Assembly (NCBI GenBank): GCA_018261905.1
Contig: JAGTRU010000007.1
Location: forward strand, 1-64,000
Reading direction: 5' to 3'
Origin: Pseudomonadota bacterium
GTDB taxonomy: Bacteria; Pseudomonadota; Gammaproteobacteria; Burkholderiales; Rhodocyclaceae
Length of the DNA stretch: 64,000 nt
The position numbers were made by a program, and so were the translations under genes. Shown here one piece after another: positions 7,126-15,606 of this stretch (position 1 is the first letter of the stretch; each line of letters opens with the position of its first letter). A model generated the notes under the pieces. It ran no database searches, was not told the DNA's origin, and was given only the letters and a program-made list of their open reading frames with translations.

Positions 7126-9288
7126 CTAACTTTTTGCTCGCCAGCGCTTCAAGAGCAGCGAATTCGACACCACCGACACCGAACTCATCGCCATCGCCGC
7201 CCCGGCGACGACCGGATTGAGCAGCCCCAAGGCAGCCAGTGGAATTCCCGCCACATTGTAAATGAAGGCAAAGAAAAGGTTCTGCCGGATTTTCCCCAGC
7301 GTCGCCGCCGACAAATCGATGGCATCGGCAACCCCGTTCAGGTCGCTGCGGATCAGGGTCAGGTCGGCCGCTTCGATGGCCGCATCGGAACCGGCGCCGA
7401 TGGCGAAACTGACGTCGGCGGCAGCCAGCGCCGGCGCGTCGTTGATGCCGTCGCCGACCATGCCGACCAGCGCGCCGTCGGCCTTGAGAGCGGCGACGAC
7501 CGCCGCCTTGTCAGCCGGCAGGACGCCCGCCCGAAACTCGTCGATGCCGGCCTCGGCGGCAATCGTGGCAGCCGTCGACACATTGTCGCCGGTCAACATG
7601 ACGACGCGGATGCCCCGCTCTCGCAAACGCAACACCGCCTGCTTCGAGGTCGGCCGCAAGGCGTCGGCAATCGCCAGCAAGGCCAGCAAGGTTTCGCCCT
7701 CGGCCAGCGCCACCACGGTCTTGCCGGCCCGCTGCAGACGGCAGGCCGTTTCATTGTCGGCCACGCCGATCCAGTCGGGCGCCCCGAGCCGCAACTGGCG
7801 CCCGTCGACCAGGGCACTGACGCCCCGTCCGGGATGCGCCGTGAAATCCGCCACAATGGGCAACTCGGCCGCTCCGTAACGGGCCAGAATGGCCCGCCCG
7901 AGCGGATGTTCGGAACCTTGTTCGAGAGCCGCCGCCCACCGCAGCACCTCGTCCTCACTGCCGCCCAGGGCAACCACCTCGCTGAGCTGCGGCTCGCCCA
8001 GCGTCAGGGTGCCGGTCTTGTCGAGGGCCAGCACGGTGATGCGCTCGGCGCGCTCCAGGGCTTCGGCATTCTTGACCAGGATGCCGGCCCGCGCCCCCTG
8101 CCCGGTGCCGACCATGATCGCCGTCGGCGTCGCCAGCCCGAGCGCGCAAGGACAGGCGATGACCAACACGGCCACGGCATTGATCAGGGCCTCCGCCAAG
8201 AGGCCGGAATACCACCACCAGCCGGCGAAGGTAAGCAGCGCGATGGCGCACACCAGCGGCACGAATATCGCCGAGATCCGGTCGGCCAGCCGCTGGACCG
8301 GCGCCTTCGAACCCTGCGCCTCGCCCACCAGACGAATGATGCCGGCCAGCAAGGTATGCTCGCCGACCCCGGTCGCCCGACAACGCAAGGCGCCCTGCCC
8401 GTTGGCCGTGGCCGCGAAAACCTTGGCGCCGGCACTTTTCCCGATCGGCATGCTTTCCCCGGTCAGCATCGCCTCGTTGACACTGGAATCGCCATCGATC
8501 ACTTCACCGTCAACCGCCACACTTTCGCCCGGCCGGACCATGAAAACATCGCCCGGCATCAGCATCTCGACCGGCATTTCCACCCACTGACCAGCCCGCT
8601 CGACGCGCGCCGTCTTCGGCTGCAGGCGGATCAGGGATTCGATGGCTTCCGAGGTATGCGCCTTGGCGCGCGCTTCGAGCAGCTTGCCGAGAAGAACCAG
8701 GGTGATGACCGCCGCCCCGCCTTCGAAATAGACGTGCTGCGCCAGCCCAAAGAGCGTGACCACCGCAGAAAAGCCCCAGGCCATGGAAGTCCCGAGCGCC
8801 ACCAGGACATCCATGTTGGCGCCGCCGGCCCGCAGGGATTTCCAGGCCCCATCGTAGAAACGCCAGCCGATCCAGAACTGGACCGGCGTCGCCAGCAGCA
8901 ATTGCAAGCCGCGCGGCAATTCGTTGTGTTGACTGTGCTCGCCCAACATGAACAACATCTGGCCGAGGAGCGGCAAAGTCAGGCCGACGGCAATCCAGAA
9001 ACGCCGGATTTCGCGGCGATAGATCGCCTGCTTGGCCGCCTTTTCCCGTGCCCGCGTCTGCTTGTCGACCACGGCGGCCGTAAACCCGGCCTTGGCCACG
9101 GCAGCGACCACCGCCGCCTCGTCCGCCACGCCGAGCAAGCGGACCCGCGCCCGCTCGGCCGCCAGATTGACGTTGGCTTCCATACCGGGCTGCCGATTCA
9201 GCACTTTCTCCAGGCGCACCGAGCAGGCGGCACAGGTCATGCCGCCAATGGCAAATTCGACGACCCGCGCAGCGCCCGCTTCGCTCAC
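7126..9288 (-). CDS. copA: Cu+-transporting P1B-type ATPase (CopA/CcoI-like)
   Basis: A 720-residue P-type ATPase. In order: one N-terminal HMA domain (GGMTCAAC, residues 15-22), transmembrane helices, an actuator domain with TGES, the metal-path motif CPC (IACPCALGLATP, about residue 378), the phosphorylated Asp in DKTGTLT (about 421) and the hinge GDGINDAPAL (about 613). These define a Cu+ exporter. The start is a GTG at 9288 that overlaps the usp stop (GTGA); the open frame continues upstream only inside usp. The neighbouring SafE-like gene, hemN and fnr are typical partners of the ATPase CcoI, which feeds copper to cbb3 oxidase assembly, so it may do that rather than detoxify copper. No cco oxidase gene is in the window. 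Confidence 0.9.
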   Translation of the reverse strand: MSEAGAARVVEFAIGGMTCAACSVRLEKVLNRQPGMEANVNLAAERARVRLLGVADEAAVVAAVAKAGFTAAVVDKQTRAREKAAKQAIYRREIRRFWIAVGLTLPLLGQMLFMLGEHSQHNELPRGLQLLLATPVQFWIGWRFYDGAWKSLRAGGANMDVLVALGTSMAWGFSAVVTLFGLAQHVYFEGGAAVITLVLLGKLLEARAKAHTSEAIESLIRLQPKTARVERAGQWVEMPVEMLMPGDVFMVRPGESVAVDGEVIDGDSSVNEAMLTGESMPIGKSAGAKVFAATANGQGALRCRATGVGEHTLLAGIIRLVGEAQGSKAPVQRLADRISAIFVPLVCAIALLTFAGWWWYSGLLAEALINAVAVLVIACPCALGLATPTAIMVGTGQGARAGILVKNAEALERAERITVLALDKTGTLTLGEPQLSEVVALGGSEDEVLRWAAALEQGSEHPLGRAILARYGAAELPIVADFTAHPGRGVSALVDGRQLRLGAPDWIGVADNETACRLQRAGKTVVALAEGETLLALLAIADALRPTSKQAVLRLRERGIRVVMLTGDNVSTAATIAAEAGIDEFRAGVLPADKAAVVAALKADGALVGMVGDGINDAPALAAADVSFAIGAGSDAAIEAADLTLIRSDLNGVADAIDLSAATLGKIRQNLFFAFIYNVAGIPLAALGLLNPVVAGAAMAMSSVSVVSNSLLLKRWRAKS

Positions 9289-9716
9289 TTGACCAGCAAC
9301 ACCGGACAGTTCGCCAGATGCAGAACGCGACTCGCCACCGAGCCGGTGACGACGCCGGCCAGCGCCCCCAGACCGTGGGCCCCCAGGCAAATCAGGTCGC
9401 AGCCCAGCTCGCCGGCGAGACGGACGATGACCTCGGCCGGCTGACCGACATGAATATGGGTCGTATGGAAACGTCCCGCCGCATCCAGCTTGTCCTGGGC
9501 TTCTTTTAGCTGGACCTGACTTTCTTCACGGTAGTAGGCGTGCAAGGTTTCCTTGCCGATATGGGCCTGGACGCGACCAATCGGAATCGGCGGATGGACG
9601 TGCAGCAGATGGATTTCCGGCAGGTCGCGAAACCAGTTGCTGTGCGCGATCAAATGATCGACGGCGCGCAAGGCGCAAGGGGAGCCGTCAACCGGCAGCA
9701 AAATTTTTATCGTCAT
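9285..9716 (-). CDS. Universal stress protein, UspA family
   Basis: A 143-residue single Usp domain starting MTIKILLPVDGS and ending with the nucleotide-binding motif GAHGLGALAGVVTGS (G-x2-G-x9-G-S/T), so it is predicted to bind ATP. Usp proteins of this class are often induced by low oxygen or stress. It sits between the SafE-like gene (9 bp gap) and copA (4 bp overlap), so it is probably co-expressed with copper handling. Confidence 0.88.
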   Translation of the reverse strand: MTIKILLPVDGSPCALRAVDHLIAHSNWFRDLPEIHLLHVHPPIPIGRVQAHIGKETLHAYYREESQVQLKEAQDKLDAAGRFHTTHIHVGQPAEVIVRLAGELGCDLICLGAHGLGALAGVVTGSVASRVLHLANCPVLLVK

Positions 9717-9725
9717 GGCGTCATC

Positions 9726-10397
9726 CTAAATCCAGTGCAACAAGCGCAGCAGGCCAAGCAGGCCGTAAAGACCGAAGCCAAGGACCAGCAAACCGGAGGC
9801 CGTGCGCACCCAGGGCCGGCGCACAAACTCGTTCAGCCTCGCCAACACGATGCCTGCGAGCAGCAGATTTGGCAAGGTACCCAGCCCGAACGCCAGCATC
9901 AGCAAGGCACCGCGCCCGGCCGAGGCAGCCGTCAAAGCACTCGCCAAGGCGCTATAGACCAGACCGCAGGGCAACCAGCCCCACAGCAAACCGAGCGGCA
10001 GAGCCTGGGCCACGCTGCGTGCCGGCAAGAACCGCCGGGTCAGGGGCTGCAGGCGACGCCATAGATGCTGGCCGAAACGTTCGGTAAAGGCCAGGGCCCG
10101 GGTCAGCCCGAGCAGATACAGGCCGAGTGCCACCAACATCAGGTTGGCCAGCAAGTACAGGACGAGACGCACCGGCACCTGTCCTTCGAGCCCCAGGCTG
10201 GCCGCCCCCAGGGCGCCGGCGATGGCGCCCGCCGCTGAATAGGAAAGAATACGTCCGGCGTTGTAGGCGAGGTGCATCGACCAACGGGCCGGCGCCCCGA
10301 GCGACAGGGCGCCGACAATGCCGCCGCACATGCCGACACAGTGGGTACCGCCAAGCAGGCCAACCAGGAAAAGCGCGAGATAGCCGGAATCGGGCAT
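9726..10397 (-). CDS. Sulfite exporter TauE/SafE-type (CcoH2-like) membrane protein
   Basis: A 223-residue polytopic membrane protein, about six helices. It has two cysteine motifs typical of the family found beside cbb3 oxidase maturation genes: GGTHCVGMCGG near the start and WLPCGLVYSAL mid-protein. The equivalent in other proteobacteria is implicated in copper or haem supply to cytochrome oxidase. ATG 10397 is preferred because the longer TTG start at 10418 lies inside the hemN terminator hairpin. It heads a probable operon with usp, copA, the GGDEF-EAL gene and the HMA chaperone. Confidence 0.8.
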   Translation of the reverse strand: MPDSGYLALFLVGLLGGTHCVGMCGGIVGALSLGAPARWSMHLAYNAGRILSYSAAGAIAGALGAASLGLEGQVPVRLVLYLLANLMLVALGLYLLGLTRALAFTERFGQHLWRRLQPLTRRFLPARSVAQALPLGLLWGWLPCGLVYSALASALTAASAGRGALLMLAFGLGTLPNLLLAGIVLARLNEFVRRPWVRTASGLLVLGFGLYGLLGLLRLLHWI

Positions 10398-10415
10398 GGG
10401 GAAGAGGCCAATAAA

Positions 10416-10444
10416 CAAGAGCGGCAGTTTAACCTGCCGCTCTT
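10416..10444 (-). terminator. Terminator of hemN
   Basis: An 11-bp perfect inverted repeat (AAGAGCGGCAG, loop of six, CTGCCGCTCTT) lies 17 bp downstream of the hemN stop. On the minus strand it is followed by GTTTATT, a short T-rich run. The strong stem argues for a terminator separating hemN from the SafE-like gene. Confidence 0.6.
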
Positions 10445-10461
10445 CCCGTACGTTGACTCGC

Positions 10462-11865
10462 TTAGATCACTTTCGAGTAACGCGTGCGCTGCCGGTCGGC
10501 CCGCAGGTAACGGTCGAAAACCATGGAAATCACGCGCACCAGCATGCGTCCGGGAGGCAGCACGGTGATCCATTCGCGATCGATCTTGAGCAGGCCGCCA
10601 CGCTCCATTTCCTTCATGTCTTCGAGTTCGGCTGCGAAATACTTGTGGAAATCGATCAGGTGCGAGCTTTCGATGGATTCGATCGACAACTCGAAATGAC
10701 ACATCAGGGCCTGGATGATCGAACGGCGCAGAATGTCGTCGGCGGTCAGCTCGATGCCGCGGAACACCGGCAGCAGATCGGCATCCAGCCGGTCGTAGTA
10801 TTCGTCCGCCGTCTTGACGTTCTGGCTGTAGGTCGGCCCGACCTTGCTGATCGACGAAATGCCGAAGGACAGCATGTCGCAGTCGGCATAGGTCGAATAG
10901 CCCTGGAAATTGCGGTGCAGGCGACCCTGGCGCTGAGCGACGGCGAGTTCGTCATCCGGCTTGGCGAAGTGGTCCATGCCGATATAGACGTAGCCGGCTT
11001 CGGTCAGCTTCTTGATGGCCAGGGCCAGAATCTGCAGCTTGGTGTCGGCCGACGGCAGGTCGCCATCGTTGATCCGGCGCTGCGGCTTGAACAGGCTCGG
11101 CATGTGCGCATAGTTGTAGATCGACAGACGATCCGGATCCATCGCCAGGACACGTTCCAGCGTCCGGTTGAAGCCCATCACCGACTGGTGCGGCAGACCG
11201 TAGATCAGGTCGATCGAGATCGACTTGAAGCCGTTGGCGCGCGCATCCTTGATCACGCTGTAGGTTTCTTCCTCGCTCTGCACGCGGTTGACGGCAACCT
11301 GCACCTTCTCGTCGAAATCCTGGACGCCGACGCTCATGCGGTTGAAACCGAGTTCGCCGAGCAGCGCCACGGTGGCCGTATCGACCTTGCGCGGATCGAC
11401 TTCGATCGAGTATTCGCCGCCTTCGAGCAGCTTGAAGTGCTTTCTCGTCTCACCCATTAGCTGGCGCATTTCATCGTGCGTCAGGAAGGTCGGCGTGCCG
11501 CCGCCCCAATGCAACTGGATGACTTCATGCTCGCCGTCGCGCCCTTCCAGGCTGGCCGCCTGCAAGTCGAGTTCCTTGGCCAGGTACTTCAGGTACTTGG
11601 CACTGCGTCCGTGATCCTTGGTGATGATCTTGTTACAGGCACAGTAGTAACAGATGGTGTTACAGAACGGGATGTGGAAGTATAATGACAAGGGTCGGCT
11701 GATACCGCCGATGTTGCGCTTGCCCAGCCAGAGTTTGGCAGCTTCCGAGTCGAAAGCCTCCACGAAGCGGTCCGCTGTTGGGTACGATGTGTAACGGGGG
11801 CCGTTCACATCGAAGCGGCGAATGATCTGAGGATCGAAGACGAGGTTGTCAGTTGCGAAATTCAT
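10462..11865 (-). CDS. hemN: Oxygen-independent coproporphyrinogen III dehydrogenase
   Basis: A 467-residue radical SAM enzyme. It carries the 4Fe-4S motif C-x3-C-x2-C at residues 68-75 within HIPFCNTICYYC plus the extra cysteine in YCAC, and HWGGGTPTFL, both diagnostic of HemN. It decarboxylates coproporphyrinogen III to protoporphyrinogen IX without oxygen, supporting haem synthesis under anaerobic or microaerobic growth. ATG 11865 (MNFATDN) is chosen over an upstream TTG at 11880; the ribosome binding site is weak. The gene is divergent from fnr, and the shared intergenic region carries an FNR-box-like site, consistent with oxygen control. Confidence 0.95.
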   Translation of the reverse strand: MNFATDNLVFDPQIIRRFDVNGPRYTSYPTADRFVEAFDSEAAKLWLGKRNIGGISRPLSLYFHIPFCNTICYYCACNKIITKDHGRSAKYLKYLAKELDLQAASLEGRDGEHEVIQLHWGGGTPTFLTHDEMRQLMGETRKHFKLLEGGEYSIEVDPRKVDTATVALLGELGFNRMSVGVQDFDEKVQVAVNRVQSEEETYSVIKDARANGFKSISIDLIYGLPHQSVMGFNRTLERVLAMDPDRLSIYNYAHMPSLFKPQRRINDGDLPSADTKLQILALAIKKLTEAGYVYIGMDHFAKPDDELAVAQRQGRLHRNFQGYSTYADCDMLSFGISSISKVGPTYSQNVKTADEYYDRLDADLLPVFRGIELTADDILRRSIIQALMCHFELSIESIESSHLIDFHKYFAAELEDMKEMERGGLLKIDREWITVLPPGRMLVRVISMVFDRYLRADRQRTRYSKVI

Positions 11866-11919
11866 TAAACATACCGTCAAGTTTTGATTGGATTATGTTG
11901 CGGCGCCGCACAATCACGG

Positions 11920-11933
11920 TTGACTTGGATCAA
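11920..11933. promoter_or_regulatory. FNR box between hemN and fnr
   Basis: TTGAC-TTGG-ATCAA differs from the FNR consensus TTGAT-N4-ATCAA at one position. It lies 18 bp before the fnr start codon and about 55 bp before that of hemN, so it may repress fnr and activate hemN. Function is inferred from position. Confidence 0.6.
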
Positions 11934-11950
11934 GCTAACGCAGGTTGATA

Positions 11951-12691
11951 ATGCCCCAAAACAGCGCTTCACAGGAAATTTCCCTCTCTCTGATCAAGAC
12001 GGCTTGTTCCAACTGCAATCTGCGTGAACTGTGCCTGCCTTTCGGACTCAGTCTGGAAGAACTGGAACGTCTCGACGACCTGATTTCGACCCGCCGCCGG
12101 ATCAAGCGCGGCGACCACCTGTACCGTGCCGGCGAGGCATTTGATTCCATTTACGCCATTCGCAGCGGCTTCTTCAAGACCGACGTACTGCTCGAAGACG
12201 GCCGCGACCAGGTGACCGGCTTTCAGATGGCCGGCGAACTGCTCGGCCTCGATGGCATCTGTACCGAAGCCCATACCTGCAACGCCATCGCGCTCGAAGA
12301 CAGCGAAATCTGCTCGATCCCCTTTTCTCGGCTGGAAGGCCTGTCGCGGGAAATCCACAACCTGCAGCACCATTTCCACAAGGTGATGAGCCGCGAGATC
12401 GTCCGCGACCATGGCGTCATGATGCTGCTCGGCACGATGCGCGCCGAGGAACGCCTGGCCGCCTTCCTCCTCAACCTGTCACAGCGTTTCACGGCCCGCG
12501 GCTTCTCGCACGCCGAGTTCTACCTGCGCATGACGCGCGAGGAAATCGGCAGCTACCTTGGCCTCAAGCTGGAAACCGTATCGCGCGCCTTCTCGCGCTT
12601 CCAGGAAGAAGGCTATATTGCAGTGCAGCAGAAACACATCCGCATTCTTGACGTCAACGGCCTCAAGGCCCTGATGACGCACCGCACCTAA
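11951..12691 (+). CDS. fnr: Fumarate/nitrate reduction regulator Fnr
   Basis: A 246-residue Crp/Fnr-family regulator. The N-terminal cysteines C19, C22 and C28 (CSNCNLRELC) plus a fourth cysteine in the cyclic-nucleotide-like domain (GICTEAHTC region) are the ligands of the oxygen-labile [4Fe-4S] cluster. The C-terminal winged helix contains REEIGSYLGLKLETVSRAFSRF, with the E-x2-S-R recognition residues of FNR. ATG 11951 is used; an in-frame TTG six bases earlier is less likely. It is divergent from hemN. Its predicted sites in this window are at 11920 and 50978. Confidence 0.95.
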   Translation: MPQNSASQEISLSLIKTACSNCNLRELCLPFGLSLEELERLDDLISTRRRIKRGDHLYRAGEAFDSIYAIRSGFFKTDVLLEDGRDQVTGFQMAGELLGLDGICTEAHTCNAIALEDSEICSIPFSRLEGLSREIHNLQHHFHKVMSREIVRDHGVMMLLGTMRAEERLAAFLLNLSQRFTARGFSHAEFYLRMTREEIGSYLGLKLETVSRAFSRFQEEGYIAVQQKHIRILDVNGLKALMTHRT

Positions 12692-12708
12692 CAGCCCCGG
12701 CGCCCGGC

Positions 12709-13230
12709 TCAGCGCCGGCGCTGGCCGATGTCGACGGCGCGCTCGACCAGTTTCTGCAGCAACTCTCCGGCCCGCCGCCGCCCGGCCGTAGCCTGCCCCG
12801 GCGAGCGCCAGGCGAGCGTCACCCGATCCGGTTCGGCATGGCTCAGCAAAATAACGACGGACAGCGGACAGAGCGCGATCTGCGTGACATCCTCTTCGAG
12901 CATCTGCCAGGACAGCGCGCTACTGCAGAACTGCACGATCTCGACATTGACAAAAGGACTGCCGGTCTTGCCGAGGGCGGCCGCCGTCCGCTCCAGCATG
13001 CGGTTGAAGGGGATGACTTCCCTGACCGTCAGCCCTTCCGCCTCGATGCTTTCGACCAGCGCCTCGCGCGCCACTGAAAAATCGGCCACCGGCAATTGCC
13101 GGCTGAGCACATCCTCGGCAGCCAAGGCGAGGGTATTCAGGCCCGCGGCAAGGAGCAGGCCGGCCACCGCGAAACCTAGGCAAACAGACGCCCGACGCCG
13201 TCCCCAAAAGCATTTCAGAATATTGATCAT
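12709..13230 (-). CDS. Exported DUF302-like protein
   Basis: A 173-residue protein with a signal sequence (about residues 14-38, ending ALAAED) and a mature part resembling DUF302: a region like FSVAREALVESIEAEGLTV followed by a segment ending in an aliphatic core (TQIALCPLSVVILLSH). DUF302 proteins are small periplasmic or membrane-associated domains of unknown role, often next to redox genes. It is convergent with fnr, the stop codons being 17 bp apart. Confidence 0.65.
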   Translation of the reverse strand: MINILKCFWGRRRASVCLGFAVAGLLLAAGLNTLALAAEDVLSRQLPVADFSVAREALVESIEAEGLTVREVIPFNRMLERTAAALGKTGSPFVNVEIVQFCSSALSWQMLEEDVTQIALCPLSVVILLSHAEPDRVTLAWRSPGQATAGRRRAGELLQKLVERAVDIGQRRR

Positions 13231-13268
13231 TGCCTTCGCCCTCGTTAAACCGCCCCTGATCTGCGCGC

Positions 13269-15374
13269 TCAGAAGGAATACCGGGCGCTGACCCCGGCCA
13301 GCCAGGTGCGCCCGGGGGCCGACTCGTAATAGCGGTTATTGCTGTCGCCGACGATCACCGAGCCGACGTACTGGCGATCGAAAATATTGTCGAACCGCAG
13401 GAAGCCGCGGATATTCAAGGCCCCGTACTGGCGGGCCAGGCCAAAACGCAGATTGGCGATGGCGTAGGCCGGCGCTGCCGGCTGCTCATTGGTATCCTCG
13501 ACATAGACCTTGCTGCGGGCGATTCCCTCCACGGCGGCATGGAAACCGCTGGCCGGATGCTTCCATACCACTTCACCGAACAGGCTGTGCGCCGCGACGC
13601 CGGGCAGACGGTTGCCGGCATTGACCGTTTTGGTCAGCGGCGCGGGCGGCGCCGTGGTAAAGGTGAAGGTCTCGTCATAGCGGGCCTGCAGAGCAGTGTA
13701 AGCGAGGCGGCTGGTGAAATTATTGGGCCACCGACTGTCGAGCCCCACTTCCAGACCCCGGCGGGTGGTGCCGCTGGCATTTTGATAGGCGGTGCGGCCA
13801 CCGCTGCTCGACAAGACGACCAGTTCGTTCTTGGTATCGATCTCGAACAAGGCGACATCCAGGCGGTGATGGTCGCCGAGATAAGCCTTGAGGCCGGTTT
13901 CGTAATGCGTACTGGTCGACGGTTTCAGAGCGAAATTGAACGAACCGCCGGCGCTCGAATAGAACATTTCGTTGAAGGTCGGCGCCTCGAATCCCTGGGC
14001 GGCACTGGCGTAGAGATTGAGCGTATCGGTCAGGCGATAAAGCGCCGCAACGGTCGGCGTCGTCTTGTCGTACGTCACCGTGCCACTGTCGTCGCCATTG
14101 CTCAGGTAATTGTCCTCGACCTTGAAGGCGACGCGACTATGACGCAGCCCGCCGCTCAAGCTCCACCGCTCGCCCTGCCACTCGGCCTGTGCGTACTGGT
14201 CGAAACTAGCTACCCGGTCCCGCTCCTGGCGCCGCAGCGCACCCTTGACGCCGAGCGTTGCGCCGATGAAATTCTCGTAACCGCGCCGGTCGTCGGTCGA
14301 TTGCTCGTAATCGAAGCCAACGGTGCCGGTCAGTTTGCCGCCGGCCAAATCGTAACGACTGATCCAGCGCCCGGAAAGACCGGCGAAATCGCGGTCGAAA
14401 TCGATGATACCCCCCGAGTGCCGAGCGCTGAATTGCTGCGAACTGACCGGAATCGACTGGTACTGTAGGGTTGAACGCTGCCCGGCATAGGCCGAAAGCT
14501 GCACGACCTGCTGGCCGAAACGCTGTTCGTAGGTCACCCCGCCCTGCTGGTGGTCAATACTTTTGCGCGTGTTGAAATCGAGCGCCCCCTGGGCGACGCT
14601 GCGCGGCGCGCTGCGGTAGGCGTCCCAGGTCAGCCCCTGCGGGTCCAGGGCTTCCTGGCGAAAACTGTTGGCGAGCAAGGTCAGCTTGCCATCCGGATGG
14701 GGCTTGAACGTCAGCTTGACCATCGACTGGTCGCGCTCGGCAGCACTGTGCTGACGGTAGCCGTCGGTCGAAAAGCGCGACGTATCGATGACGTAGCCAA
14801 CACCGCCGCTTTCCCCCTGGAGTGCAGCATCGGCTTTCCAGGTACCGTAGCTGCCGGCGGAAAAACTCGTTTCGACGCTGGGCGCCCCCTTGCCGTCGGC
14901 GGTAAACATCTGGATGACACCGCCGGCATTGTTGCCGTAGATTGAGGAGAGCGGACCACGCATCACCTCGATGCGCTCGGCCCGATCAAGATTGAATGTC
15001 GCCACCTGTCCCTGGCCGTCCGGCATCGAAGCCGGGATGCCATCGCTGATCAGGCGAATGCCGCGCACGCCGAAGGCCGAACGGGCGCCGAAACCGCGCG
15101 AGGAAATCTGCAGATCCTGGGCGTAGTTCTGCCGGTTCTGCACGGTGATGCCGGGCACCGCCACCAGCGCCTCGGAGGCATTGACCCGCGCCTGATCGGC
15201 GCCGAGGCGCTCGGCATCGACGAGATCGACGGCGGCCGGCAGATCGAAACTGCTGTGCTCGACGCGGCTACCGGTAACGACAACGGTATCGAGGCTGATG
15301 GCTTCGCTCGCGGCACCGGCCAGGCAGGGAAAGAGGGCGGCAACGAGGGTAGCCAGGCGGGTCGGGCGATGCAT
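13269..15374 (-). CDS. TonB-dependent outer-membrane receptor
   Basis: A 701-residue receptor with a signal peptide (cleavage after about residue 22), a plug domain containing VVTGSR, SRGFGARSAFGVRGIRL and IEVMRGPLSSIYGNNAGGVI, and a C-terminal barrel ending in the aromatic residue typical of outer-membrane insertion (SARYSF). Family members import ferric siderophores, vitamins or other chelates using TonB-ExbB-ExbD energy. The substrate cannot be told from sequence. It is divergent from a second receptor gene at 15607, with a perfect palindrome between them. Confidence 0.9.
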   Translation of the reverse strand: MHRPTRLATLVAALFPCLAGAASEAISLDTVVVTGSRVEHSSFDLPAAVDLVDAERLGADQARVNASEALVAVPGITVQNRQNYAQDLQISSRGFGARSAFGVRGIRLISDGIPASMPDGQGQVATFNLDRAERIEVMRGPLSSIYGNNAGGVIQMFTADGKGAPSVETSFSAGSYGTWKADAALQGESGGVGYVIDTSRFSTDGYRQHSAAERDQSMVKLTFKPHPDGKLTLLANSFRQEALDPQGLTWDAYRSAPRSVAQGALDFNTRKSIDHQQGGVTYEQRFGQQVVQLSAYAGQRSTLQYQSIPVSSQQFSARHSGGIIDFDRDFAGLSGRWISRYDLAGGKLTGTVGFDYEQSTDDRRGYENFIGATLGVKGALRRQERDRVASFDQYAQAEWQGERWSLSGGLRHSRVAFKVEDNYLSNGDDSGTVTYDKTTPTVAALYRLTDTLNLYASAAQGFEAPTFNEMFYSSAGGSFNFALKPSTSTHYETGLKAYLGDHHRLDVALFEIDTKNELVVLSSSGGRTAYQNASGTTRRGLEVGLDSRWPNNFTSRLAYTALQARYDETFTFTTAPPAPLTKTVNAGNRLPGVAAHSLFGEVVWKHPASGFHAAVEGIARSKVYVEDTNEQPAAPAYAIANLRFGLARQYGALNIRGFLRFDNIFDRQYVGSVIVGDSNNRYYESAPGRTWLAGVSARYSF

Positions 15375-15472
15375 AACGGTTCTCCGGTCAGGGTCGGGAG
15401 CAGGAAACCTACTCCCTGGTCAATTATTCGCTTTGCGGCTGCCCCGGGCGCCCTGACTTTCGCCAAAGAGAT

Positions 15473-15489
15473 CTCATGAAAATCATGAG
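15473..15489. promoter_or_regulatory. Palindromic operator candidate
   Basis: CTCATGA-AAA-TCATGAG is a perfect 7-3-7 inverted repeat in the 232-bp region between the two divergent receptor genes. There is no T-tract and no gene end here, so an operator is more likely than a terminator. The binding protein is unknown. Confidence 0.45.
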
Positions 15490-15606
15490 CCTGGCCTTTT
15501 CGCCAACGCCCGCAGGGCGCCCCTGCGACAATTTGCCACATTCCCAAGGCGGCCCACCGAACAGAGAATGCCCGGTTTAAAAAATAAACCATTCAGGGGA
15601 ATCTCG

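Noticed and set aside
6997-9444. Plus-strand open frame of 815 codons
   Set aside because: It lies wholly opposite copA and neighbours; its protein is Arg/Gln/Gly-rich with no family features. High GC makes long antisense frames common here.
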